The notes: a model not told the origin generated them from the letters alone. A DNA stretch of 5,970 nt from Gammaproteobacteria bacterium (GCA_030430875.1 JAUIKI010000099.1:1-5970); one strand, 5' to 3'. Shown: positions 1-5,674, counted from the stretch's first letter. Program-made: numbers and translations.

Positions 1-965
1 CCTGCTCATACACTGGAGGGCAGGTTAAGATTGTGACTGATGATGCCTACACTAAAGCGCGAATTGTACATATTGATGGGCAAAATATAAAAAAAGATTT
101 GGCACTTAATAAGGTCGTCGTTGTTGCTGGATTTCAAGGAGTTAATCAAGAGGGTTGTATTACTACCTTAGGGCGAGGAGGATCGGATACAACTGCAGTT
201 GCATTGGCTGCGGCACTTAATGCTAAAGAGTGTCAGATTTATACGGATGTAGATGGTGTGTATACCACAGATCCAAGAATGGTTCCTCAGGCAAGGCGAT
301 TGCATAGCATTACTTTTGAGGAAATGCTTGAAATGGCAAGCTTGGGGTCGAAAGTATTGCAGATTCGTTCAGTAGAATTTGCTGGAAAATATAATGTGCC
401 ATTGCGTGTGCTTTCAAGCTTTCAAGATGGTCCTGGTACACTTATTACAACAGAGGAAAATGATAAAGTGGAAGCAGCAATTATTTCAGGTATTGCCTTT
501 ACTAAAGATGAGGCAAAATTAACAGTAGTCGGTGTGCCTGATATTCCAGGTGCTGCCTCTCGAATTTTAGGGCCAATCAGTGATGCAAATATTGAAATTG
601 ATATGATTGTGCAAAATATATCTGCTGATAATCAAACAGATTTCACATTTACAGTTCATCGTAATGACTATGTTAAAGCAAAAGAGATTTTAGAACACCA
701 AATTGAAGAAATTGGAGCGAGAAGTGTTGTGGGTGATACTGGTATTGCCAAAGTGTCATTAGTGGGTGTTGGCATGCGTTCACATGCCGGTGTCGCGAGT
801 AAAATGTTTGCAGCGCTTGGTAAAGAATCCATCAATATTCAGCTTATTTCAACCTCTGAGATTAAAATTTCAATTGTAATTTGTGAGAAGTATCTAGAGC
901 TTGCAGTGAGGTCGCTGCATGATGCATTTGATCTAAGTGAGCAAGCACTTGATAAAAAGAAGTAA
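1..965 (+). CDS. lysC: Aspartate kinase, 3' part (start outside window)
   Basis: Aspartate kinase phosphorylates L-aspartate with ATP, the first step towards lysine, threonine, methionine and diaminopimelate. The reading frame is open from position 3 and runs to TAA at 963-965, giving 320 visible residues. The family is usually about 410 residues, so roughly 90 are missing, including the N-terminal KFGGTS nucleotide motif. The GTG at 33 lies inside the gene: the codons before it read SYTGGQVKI, a normal part of the kinase domain. Visible kinase motifs are TTLGRGGSDTT, YTDVDGVYTTDPR and EMASLGSKVLQIR. Two ACT regulatory domains follow, the first beginning near base 516 (TVVGVPDIPG) and the second near 747 (VSLVGVGMRSHAG, then STSEIKIS). 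ACT domains in this family bind lysine or threonine for feedback control; which effector acts here cannot be read. It is the stand-alone type, with no fused homoserine dehydrogenase. No clear terminator follows. Confidence 0.97.
   Translation, partial: CSYTGGQVKIVTDDAYTKARIVHIDGQNIKKDLALNKVVVVAGFQGVNQEGCITTLGRGGSDTTAVALAAALNAKECQIYTDVDGVYTTDPRMVPQARRLHSITFEEMLEMASLGSKVLQIRSVEFAGKYNVPLRVLSSFQDGPGTLITTEENDKVEAAIISGIAFTKDEAKLTVVGVPDIPGAASRILGPISDANIEIDMIVQNISADNQTDFTFTVHRNDYVKAKEILEHQIEEIGARSVVGDTGIAKVSLVGVGMRSHAGVASKMFAALGKESINIQLISTSEIKISIVICEKYLELAVRSLHDAFDLSEQALDKKK
453..470 (+). promoter_or_regulatory. Possible internal ribosome binding site and GTG start for a LysC beta subunit
   Basis: GAGGA at 453-457 is followed after 10 bases by an in-frame GTG at 468. 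Translation from there would give a 165-residue protein made of the two ACT domains only. In Corynebacterium and Bacillus, lysC-type genes are known to make such a beta subunit from an in-frame internal start at nearly the same place in the protein. The GTG falls just before the sequence AAIISGIAF, as I recall the beta start does in those genes. The site could also be chance, since GAG GAA simply encodes two glutamates. Confidence 0.35.
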
Positions 966-1022
966 TTTGTGCAAATAGTCAGCAAAACGTGTCGTTCCAT
1001 CTGTTTTTTTGATGATTTAGTA

Positions 1023-1028
1023 TATAAT
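1023..1028 (+). promoter_or_regulatory. Candidate -10 box upstream of csrA
   Basis: TATAAT is a perfect sigma-70 -10 hexamer in the gap between lysC and csrA. At the right distance upstream there is only a T-rich stretch (around 1000-1006) with a poor match to TTGACA, so the -35 side is weak. If used, transcription would start near 1035 and leave a leader of about 88 bases before csrA. The strand and the position before csrA are sensible, but this is a pattern match only. Confidence 0.3.
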
Positions 1029-1073
1029 TGATCAATTTGGCACCATTCTTAAGAAGAGAGCGGGTATAGGCCC

Positions 1074-1116
1074 TAGGATAGTGTTGGTGTTTATAAAGAC
1101 ACCTAGAGAACAGGAG
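1074..1116 (+). promoter_or_regulatory. csrA leader: hairpin and two GGA motifs, one over the ribosome binding site
   Basis: The csrA ribosome binding site AGGAG (1112-1116) sits in ACAGGAGATGT, which resembles the CsrA/RsmA binding consensus (ACARGGAUGU core). A second GGA lies at 1076-1078 in CTAGGATAGTG, 37 bases upstream. Between them GGTGTTT (1086-1092) pairs with AAGACACC (1097-1103; one G-U) around a four-base ATAA loop. E. coli CsrA is known to repress its own translation by binding several such sites in its leader. The same logic is plausible here, but the GGA motifs are not in the hairpin loop, so the fit is partial. Confidence 0.35.
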
Positions 1117-1122
1117 ATGTAT

Positions 1123-1308
1123 ATGTTAATTCTAACAAGAAGAATTGGTGAAACGCTGATGATTGGCGATGATGTGTCTGTCACCATTTTAGGTGTCAAG
1201 GGGAACCAGGTTCGTATTGGTATCAACGCTCCTAAGAGTGTTGCGGTACATCGTGAGGAAATATATCAGCGCATCCAGCGTGAACAAGAGGATTTTCAGG
1301 AAAAATGA
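1123..1308 (+). CDS. csrA: Carbon storage regulator CsrA (RsmA)
   Basis: CsrA is a small homodimeric RNA-binding protein that binds GGA motifs in mRNA leaders and changes translation and stability; small RNAs of the CsrB/RsmY type usually titrate it. The product is 61 residues, the same length as E. coli CsrA, and nearly identical to it over the first 52. It starts MLILTRRIGETLMIGDD and contains GVKGNQVRIGINAPK and VHREEIYQRI. The RNA-contact residues of the family are all present: L4, R6 and R7 in the first strand, and V42 and R44 in the last. I chose the ATG at 1123 because AGGAG ends six bases upstream and because the family begins MLILTRR; the GTG at 1081 and ATG at 1117 would add residues that the family does not have. 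The only oddity is the short acidic and glutamine-rich tail (QREQEDFQEK), where sequences vary. It lies between lysC and a tRNA-Ser gene, as in relatives. Confidence 0.98.
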   Translation: MLILTRRIGETLMIGDDVSVTILGVKGNQVRIGINAPKSVAVHREEIYQRIQREQEDFQEK

Positions 1309-1328
1309 AATAAAACAGCTTCTAGCGC

Positions 1329-1356
1329 TTTGCTTTCTTCCTAAACGTGGTATCAT
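1329..1356 (+). promoter_or_regulatory. Candidate promoter for the tRNA-Ser/tRNA-Arg pair
   Basis: TATCAT at 1351-1356 matches five of six bases of the -10 consensus. TTTGCT at 1329-1334, 16 bases upstream, is a modest -35. Transcription would begin near 1363, a few bases before the tRNA-Ser 5' end at 1370, which is a natural distance for a tRNA promoter. The sequence just after the -10 box (TTCGCAC) is only moderately GC-rich. Read-through from csrA is an alternative, since no terminator separates them. Confidence 0.35.
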
Positions 1357-1369
1357 TTCGCACTTTCTA

Positions 1370-1462
1370 GGAGAGGTGGCCGAGCGGCTGAAGGCGCTCC
1401 CCTGCTAAGGGAGTATGGGTATAAAACGCTCATCGAGGGTTCGAATCCCTCCCTCTCCGCCA
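1370..1462 (+). tRNA. tRNA-Ser(GCU)
   Basis: This is a complete 93-base class II tRNA with the CCA tail encoded (1460-1462). The acceptor stem GGAGAGG (1370-1376) pairs perfectly with CCTCTCC (1452-1458), and the discriminator base is G1459. The anticodon stem is CTCCC (1397-1401) with GGGAG (1409-1413), and the loop CTGCTAA carries anticodon GCT at 1404-1406, which reads AGC and AGU serine codons. A long variable arm follows (about 1415-1434), the mark of serine tRNAs. The T arm is GAGGG, loop TTCGAAT, CCCTC (1435-1451). The sequence is close to E. coli serV, which also lies just after csrA. Confidence 0.97.
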
Positions 1463-1496
1463 AAAAGTTCCCAGTCGATTTTTAATTCAAAACCAC

Positions 1497-1573
1497 GCGC
1501 CTGTAGCTCAGTTGGATAGAGTACCTGGCTACGAACTAGGGGGTCGGGAGTTCGAATCTCTCCAGGCGCGCCA
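1497..1573 (+). tRNA. tRNA-Arg(ACG)
   Basis: This is a complete 77-base tRNA with the CCA tail encoded (1571-1573). The acceptor stem GCGCCTG (1497-1503) pairs with CAGGCGC (1563-1569), and the discriminator base is G1570. The anticodon stem CCTGG pairs with CTAGG (one G-U), and the loop CTACGAA carries anticodon ACG at 1531-1533. A34 is normally converted to inosine by TadA, so that it reads CGU, CGC and CGA. The T arm is GGGAG, loop TTCGAAT, CTCTC. It lies 34 bases after tRNA-Ser and is probably in the same transcript, as with serV and argV in E. coli. A run of six T follows the CCA end at once, but there is no separate terminator hairpin. Confidence 0.97.
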
Positions 1574-1591
1574 TTTTTTCAAAAATCAGAG

Positions 1592-1621
1592 TTGTTATAT
1601 TTACACTGTCAAAATTATACT
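1592..1621 (+). promoter_or_regulatory. Candidate promoter for the oad operon
   Basis: TTGTTA (1592-1597) and TATACT (1616-1621) are separated by 18 bases and match four and five of six consensus bases. If this is the promoter, the leader before oadG is about 200 bases. The rest of the 1574-1831 gap is AT-rich. It has a short perfect hairpin, CTTTT, GCT, AAAAG at 1652-1664, without the features of a terminator. I recognise no riboswitch or operator in it. Weaker promoter-like pairs also occur nearer oadG, for example TTGAGT at 1775. Confidence 0.3.
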
Positions 1622-1831
1622 TTGATGCCGTTAAATGTGTTGTTGAGAGATCTTTTGCTAAAAGCTCCTAATACTACTAGAAAAAACATGGGATTTCTTT
1701 CTTTGTATTTTGTTACTACTTAGTTACTTGTGAAGAATATTGAGGTAAACTGTTGCCGCAAAAAATGCTGAATGTTGAGTTTTAAAAGTGGATTGCGTAA
1801 TTATCACAAAGGTAATATGGAGTGTGAATAA

Positions 1832-2080
1832 ATGACAGAAACTATGAGTGAAGGCTATAATCTCATGTTATATGGAATGGGATTTGTGTTCGTTTTCTTG
1901 GCATTGTTAGTTTTATCGACCTATTTTATGTCATTTTGCCTTCGATTTACGCATCATCCTAAAAAAGAAGCACAACCACAAGCCACCTTGAAAGCCATTA
2001 ATCAACAGAGTATCGATCCTGATATATTGTCAGCAATCACCATAGCAGTCTCTCGTTACCGCGCAAAACATAAAACCTAA
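1832..2080 (+). CDS. oadG: Oxaloacetate decarboxylase, gamma subunit
   Basis: OadG is the small membrane subunit that joins the alpha and beta subunits of the sodium-pumping oxaloacetate decarboxylase and speeds the reaction; its C-terminal part contacts OadA. The product is 82 residues, a normal length. A single membrane helix covers about residues 9-35 (LMLYGMGFVFVFLALLVLSTYFMSF), with the typical GMGFVFVFL pattern. A hydrophilic linker follows, then a C-terminal segment, DPDILSAITIAVSRYRAKHK, which matches the family's conserved end (D-P-x-x-x-x-A-I-x-x-A-V-x-x-Y-R). The ATG at 1832 follows GGAG (1819-1822) by nine bases. It is first in the operon and ends 24 bases before oadA. The same family also serves methylmalonyl-CoA and glutaconyl-CoA decarboxylases, so the substrate is assigned from the neighbouring OadA. 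Confidence 0.93.
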   Translation: MTETMSEGYNLMLYGMGFVFVFLALLVLSTYFMSFCLRFTHHPKKEAQPQATLKAINQQSIDPDILSAITIAVSRYRAKHKT

Positions 2081-2104
2081 ATTTATCGAAGAATAGGAAA
2101 AATT

Positions 2105-3886
2105 ATGGCAGCAAAAAAACCACTAACTATTACTGATGTTGTCCTGCGAGATGCTCATCAGTCCTTGCTTGCAACACGCATGCGAGTAGATGACATGTTA
2201 CCCATTGCTAGTAAACTCGATCAAATTGGTTTTTGGTCACTTGAGTCTTGGGGAGGTGCAACATTTGATGCATGTATTCGCTATCTGGGTGAAGATCCTT
2301 GGGAAAGAATTCGTAAGCTTAAAGCGGCAATGCCTAATACCAAGCAGCAAATGTTATTGCGAGGCCAAAATCTTTTAGGTTATCGTCATTACGCGGATGA
2401 TGTGGTTGAAAAATTTGTGGAGCGTTCTGCAGTTAATGGCATTGATGTATTCAGAGTATTTGATGCGATGAATGACATGCGAAATCTGGAAACAGCAATT
2501 AAAGCTGTTTTGAAGCAAGATAAGCATGCGCAAGGCACAATTTCTTATACTGTCAGTCCTGTACATACTATTGATACTTGGATAGATTTAGCAAAACGAA
2601 TTGAAGACATGGGAGCTAATTCTTTAGCAATCAAAGATATGGCTGGATTGTTAAAGCCTTACGTTGCTTATGAGCTTGTAACTCGATTAAAACAAACACT
2701 GGATATTCCTATCCACATGCAATGTCATGCGACGACTGGTATGTCAACAGCAACGAATTTGAAAGCCATTGAAGCAGGAATTGACAATATTGATACTGCA
2801 ATATCTTCGATGAGTATGACGTATGGTCACTCTCCAACAGAATCAATCGTTGCAATTTTGCAAGATACTGAACGTGATACTGGGCTCAATTTGGTGCTGC
2901 TAGAAGAAATAGCAGCTTATTTCCGTGAAGTGAGAAAAAAGTATGCGAAATTTGAAGGTGCTCTCAGAGGAATTGATTCGCGCATTTTAGTTGCTCAGGT
3001 ACCAGGTGGAATGTTGACAAATATGGAGAGCCAACTTAAAGAGCAGGGAGCGGCAGATCGCATGGATGAAGTGCTAATCGAGATTCCTAGAGTGAGAGAA
3101 GATTTAGGGTTTATTCCGCTTGTAACACCAACATCACAAATTGTTGGAACACAAGCAGTGCTTAATGTGCTTTCTGGAGAACGCTATAAAAGCATTTCTA
3201 AAGAAACTGCTGGTGTCGTCAAAGGAGAATATGGTGCAGCACCAGCTCCTGTCGCTGCTTTTTTGCAAGAGCGGGTTTTAGGTGATCAAAAACCAATTAC
3301 ATGCCGGCCAGCAGATTTAATTGAACCTGAGCTTGATAAGATAACAAATGAATTGATTCGACAAGCTAAAGATGAATCGATTGTTTTAGCTGATGATCTT
3401 GTTGACGATGTGATGATTTATGCACTTTTCCCACAAGTTGGATTGAAGTTTTTGAAAAATCGTGGAAATCCTGATGTGTTTGAACCAGTTCCAAAGGCGG
3501 GTGATATTTTCTTAAATTCAATGTTGTCTAGTGATCCTGAAACATACACGGTTGATGTTTCTGGGCAGGCCTTTGTGGTGAGTGTAACACCAGGTGGTGA
3601 CATTGATGCGATTGCATCAATGTCACCACAGCCTCAATCAGAATCTCATCCTCAATTATCTGCTAGTGGTGAGGGCGATCCTGTGACATCACCATTGGGA
3701 GGCAATATATTAAAAGTTATGGTGGTTGCTGGGCAAAAAGTACAATCAGGTGATGTGGTTGTTATTCTTGAAGCGATGAAAATGGAAACAGAAGTTCGTG
3801 CGCCACGTGCTGCAACGATTGGAAATGTAAGTGCAAAAGCTGGGGCTGATGTTGCTGTTGGTGATCTTTTGTTGACATTGATTTAG
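2105..3886 (+). CDS. oadA: Oxaloacetate decarboxylase, alpha subunit (biotin-carrying carboxyltransferase)
   Basis: OadA moves the carboxyl group from oxaloacetate to its own biotin, releasing pyruvate; carboxybiotin then swings to OadB in the membrane. The 593-residue product matches Klebsiella and Vibrio OadA along its whole length. The carboxyltransferase barrel covers about residues 8-270, with LRDAHQSLLATRM (metal-binding D16), WGGATFDACIR, RGQNLLGYRHYADDVV, DAMND at 120-124 and the catalytic lysine K177 in IKDMAGLL. The PYC/OADA domain follows, with VPGGM at 299-303 and LVTPTSQIVGTQAV. Next come the region that meets OadG (YTVDVSGQAFVV), a short serine- and glutamine-rich linker, and the biotinyl domain with EAMKMET, biotin on K559, 34 residues from the end. 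Oddly, the metal site reads HMQCH: H208 is kept, but residue 206 is glutamine where relatives have histidine. The ATG at 2105 follows AGGA by six bases. It could in principle work as a pyruvate carboxylase B subunit, but the oadG and oadB neighbours argue for the decarboxylase. Confidence 0.96.
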   Translation: MAAKKPLTITDVVLRDAHQSLLATRMRVDDMLPIASKLDQIGFWSLESWGGATFDACIRYLGEDPWERIRKLKAAMPNTKQQMLLRGQNLLGYRHYADDVVEKFVERSAVNGIDVFRVFDAMNDMRNLETAIKAVLKQDKHAQGTISYTVSPVHTIDTWIDLAKRIEDMGANSLAIKDMAGLLKPYVAYELVTRLKQTLDIPIHMQCHATTGMSTATNLKAIEAGIDNIDTAISSMSMTYGHSPTESIVAILQDTERDTGLNLVLLEEIAAYFREVRKKYAKFEGALRGIDSRILVAQVPGGMLTNMESQLKEQGAADRMDEVLIEIPRVREDLGFIPLVTPTSQIVGTQAVLNVLSGERYKSISKETAGVVKGEYGAAPAPVAAFLQERVLGDQKPITCRPADLIEPELDKITNELIRQAKDESIVLADDLVDDVMIYALFPQVGLKFLKNRGNPDVFEPVPKAGDIFLNSMLSSDPETYTVDVSGQAFVVSVTPGGDIDAIASMSPQPQSESHPQLSASGEGDPVTSPLGGNILKVMVVAGQKVQSGDVVVILEAMKMETEVRAPRAATIGNVSAKAGADVAVGDLLLTLI

Positions 3887-3936
3887 TCTTACGATCATTG
3901 CTTCTTACATGTTAAACGATTAAGCAGGAGTTCATT

Positions 3937-5238
3937 TTGGAAAAACTCATTAGTTTATGGCAGCAGACCGGATTATATAATATAGAGCTTGGGCAGGTTG
4001 TCATGATCGTGATTTGCCTGTTGTTTCTATATTTAGCAATTCGCAAAGGGTTTGAGCCATTGTTGTTGGTGCCAATTGGATTTGGCGGATTGCTTGCAAA
4101 TATTCCTGAAGCAGGCCTAGCTTTGTCAGCTGTCGAACAAGCTATACATTCTGGTAACATTGATACGCTGAATCAGCTAGCTGGTTTGCTTGGGATTTCC
4201 TCGGTTGATCCAAAAGAATTGTTTCATGCGTATGAACTGGCTAATGCACAAACCCACTTGAGTGCTCAACAATTAGTTCAAGATATGGGGTATGTGAATG
4301 GGATGCTCTACAATTTCTATACGGTTGCTATTGCATCCGGAGTTGCGCCTTTGTTGATTTTTATGGGCGTAGGTGCTATGACTGATTTTGGACCATTGTT
4401 AGCAAACCCTAAAACATTATTTTTAGGTGCAGCGGCACAATTTGGCATATTTGCAACTGTATTGGGAGCCCTTGCATTAACAGCAACGGGGTATTTTGAT
4501 TTTACTATTGCTGATGCGGCTGCTATTGGAATTATAGGTGGTGCTGATGGCCCTACTGCAATTTATGTCGCAACAAAATTAGCTCCAGATCTATTGGGTG
4601 CGATTGCGGTTGCCGCTTATTCTTATATGGCCTTGGTTCCATTAATCCAACCCCCCATCATGCGATTATTAACAACTAAAAAAGAGCGTGAAATCGTAAT
4701 GACTCAGCTTCGCAGTGTGTCGAAAGCTGAAAAAATCTTTTTCCCAATTATTCTATTGATATTAGTTGCCATTTTGTTACCAGATGCAGCACCATTATTG
4801 GGAATGTTTTGTTTTGGAAATTTGATGCGTGAATGTGGCGTTGTAGATCGACTAAGTAATACGACACAAAATGCCTTGATTAATATTGTCACAATTTTTT
4901 TAGGGTTGTCGGTTGGTTCGAAGTTGGTCGCTGATAAGTTTTTGCAGACTGAAACCTTGGGGATTGTGATCCTTGGCATGGTCGCATTTGCTATTGGTAC
5001 TGCAGCAGGCGTTTTGATGGGGAAACTTATGTCTAAACTGTCAGGTGGCAAGATTAATCCATTAATTGGTGCAGCTGGTGTTTCGGCAGTGCCAATGGCT
5101 GCACGGGTCGCTAACAAAATGGGGCTTGAGGCTAACCCACATAATTTCTTGCTAATGCATGCCATGGGTCCTAATGTTGCTGGGGTGATTGGTTCTGCTG
5201 TGGCGGCTGGTGTGATGATTAAATACTTATCAGGTTAG
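3937..5238 (+). CDS. oadB: Oxaloacetate decarboxylase, beta subunit (sodium pump)
   Basis: OadB is the membrane subunit that removes CO2 from carboxybiotin and uses that energy to push Na+ out of the cell. The 433-residue product has many hydrophobic helices and follows Klebsiella OadB closely. Conserved pieces include FEPLLLVPIGFGGLLANIPEAG, MGVGAMTDFGPLLANP, GGADGPTAIY and LLMHAMGPNVAGVIGSA. The residues shown to matter in the Klebsiella enzyme (D203, Y229, N373, G377, S382, R389, as I recall them) are all present, one number higher: D204, Y230, N374, G378, S383 and R390. The start is TTG at 3937, chosen because AGGAG (3926-3930) lies six bases upstream and the protein then begins MEKLISLWQQ in line with relatives; no ATG fits. 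It follows oadA by 50 bases and is the last gene of the operon. A 153-residue reverse ORF inside it is a shadow. Confidence 0.96.
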   Translation: MEKLISLWQQTGLYNIELGQVVMIVICLLFLYLAIRKGFEPLLLVPIGFGGLLANIPEAGLALSAVEQAIHSGNIDTLNQLAGLLGISSVDPKELFHAYELANAQTHLSAQQLVQDMGYVNGMLYNFYTVAIASGVAPLLIFMGVGAMTDFGPLLANPKTLFLGAAAQFGIFATVLGALALTATGYFDFTIADAAAIGIIGGADGPTAIYVATKLAPDLLGAIAVAAYSYMALVPLIQPPIMRLLTTKKEREIVMTQLRSVSKAEKIFFPIILLILVAILLPDAAPLLGMFCFGNLMRECGVVDRLSNTTQNALINIVTIFLGLSVGSKLVADKFLQTETLGIVILGMVAFAIGTAAGVLMGKLMSKLSGGKINPLIGAAGVSAVPMAARVANKMGLEANPHNFLLMHAMGPNVAGVIGSAVAAGVMIKYLSG

Positions 5239-5267
5239 TAGACACAGTATGCTCAAAATTAGTTTAG

Positions 5268-5297
5268 ATGGTTTTTAACCCCCCCCCTGTTAACCAT
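5268..5297 (+). repeat. Nine-C homopolymer inside an imperfect inverted repeat
   Basis: Nine C in a row lie at 5279-5287, 40 bases after the oadB stop. They are flanked by ATGGTT (5268-5273) and AACCAT (5292-5297), which can pair around an 18-base loop. GGTT, TTT, AACC (5270-5280) is a second, smaller stem in competition with it. No T run follows, so it is not a standard terminator. Homopolymers of this length are prone to slippage. Confidence 0.6.
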
Positions 5298-5330
5298 ATA
5301 TCGCACATATCGTAGTTGAGCTGCTTGGAA

Positions 5331-5356
5331 CCAAGGGCGCTTCAGATTGCCCTTGG
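5331..5356. repeat. Perfect 8-bp inverted repeat
   Basis: CCAAGGGC (5331-5338) and GCCCTTGG (5349-5356) pair perfectly around a 10-base loop. The stem has six G-C pairs and is the strongest in the gap between oadB and the dehydrogenase gene. No T tract follows on either strand, so rho-independent termination is unlikely. On the minus strand it lies inside the small doubtful ORF and encodes part of TKGNLKRPWF, so coding constraint is an alternative reason for the sequence. Confidence 0.55.
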
Positions 5357-5453
5357 TGGTCAAAGCGGTCTCTTTAAAATCATAATCAATACATGAGATC
5401 ATTGCATTAAAACTACAACGATAAAAATAGTTAAAAATCTCCATATTTTCGTT

Positions 5454-5492
5454 GCAAAATTGGTCAATAACTCGTTATTACCTGCATTTTGC
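5454..5492. repeat. Composite 39-base hairpin
   Basis: Three nested stems fold into one structure: GCAAAAT (5454-5460) with ATTTTGC (5486-5492), GGT (5462-5464) with ACC (5480-5482), and AATAAC (5466-5471) with GTTATT (5474-5479). That is 16 pairs with small bulges and a tight tip. No T run follows on the minus strand; on the plus strand TTTTTT comes only at 5508-5513, after 15 more bases. The function is unknown. Confidence 0.5.
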
Positions 5493-5674
5493 GCCTTAAT
5501 CTGACGCTTTTTTCCACATTTTTCTGGCACTGACTTTTAATACAATGGTCTCAGTTTAGACTCTGCAATATGTGCTTCATATGGAAATGAAAATCTTGCA
5601 ATAGTTTTGAGATTGTTTGACATGAGTAAGCATGTTTCAAAAATAGAACATTCTTACTTTATTAGGACAGGTGA

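Larger units (their letters stand above)
5259..5444 (-). pseudogene. Small reverse ORF, doubtful, perhaps a gene remnant
   Basis: The reverse strand reads an open frame of 61 codons from ATG (5442-5444) to TAA (5259-5261). I do not recognise it. The middle, DYDFKETALTTKGNLKRPWFQAAQLRYVRYMVNR, looks protein-like, with mixed, well-spread residues. No ribosome binding site precedes the ATG, and the same frame upstream runs only 14 more codons to a stop inside the 5454-5492 hairpin. Near the 3' end the frame crosses the run of nine G (complement of the C tract), after which the residues look random (GGVKNHLN). This pattern suits a decayed fragment or part of a multi-copy repeat more than a working gene. 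It could also be chance. Confidence 0.25.
5239..5674. other. 436-base convergent intergenic region
   Basis: No well-supported gene lies here. The region separates oadB (plus strand) from the dehydrogenase gene (minus strand), so both genes should end in it. It holds a nine-C tract, an 8-bp perfect inverted repeat, a composite hairpin and a small reverse ORF, each listed separately. I see no classic rho-independent terminator for either gene. The best plus-strand candidate is a poor one, GCGCC (5491-5495) with GACGC (5503-5507), one mismatch, followed by six T. The stretch 5320-5395 looks richer in G and C than what surrounds it, which hints at a remnant or a dispersed repeat. Confidence 0.6.

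Noticed and set aside
33..35. GTG at 33 as the start of lysC
   Set aside because: The frame is open to the window edge and the upstream codons encode the conserved SYTGGQVKI of the kinase domain.
1081..1119. GTG at 1081 or ATG at 1117 as the csrA start
   Set aside because: They would add residues absent from all CsrA proteins; AGGAG is spaced correctly only for the ATG at 1123.
1193..1408. 71-residue plus-strand ORF running from csrA into tRNA-Ser
   Set aside because: It overlaps csrA in another frame and ends inside a tRNA gene; it is a shadow.
1497..1573. tRNA-Arg as an attachment site of an integrated element
   Set aside because: No integrase, no repeat of the tRNA 3' end and no foreign-looking genes follow within the window.
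1574..1585. T run after tRNA-Arg as a terminator
   Set aside because: No hairpin precedes it apart from the tRNA itself.
4704..5165. 153-residue minus-strand ORF inside oadB
   Set aside because: oadB is certain by its conserved residues; the reverse frame is a shadow with no recognisable features.
1832..5238. Methylmalonyl-CoA decarboxylase or pyruvate carboxylase B instead of oxaloacetate decarboxylase
   Set aside because: The alpha subunit has the full OadA carboxyltransferase with PYC/OADA and biotin domains, and it lies with gamma and beta pump subunits.
5525..5540. TGGCAC as a sigma-54 promoter element
   Set aside because: The -12 part reads TTTTA instead of TTGCA and no gene follows on that strand.
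5617..5622. TTGACA as a -35 box on the plus strand
   Set aside because: No acceptable -10 lies 16-18 bases downstream and no plus-strand gene follows.
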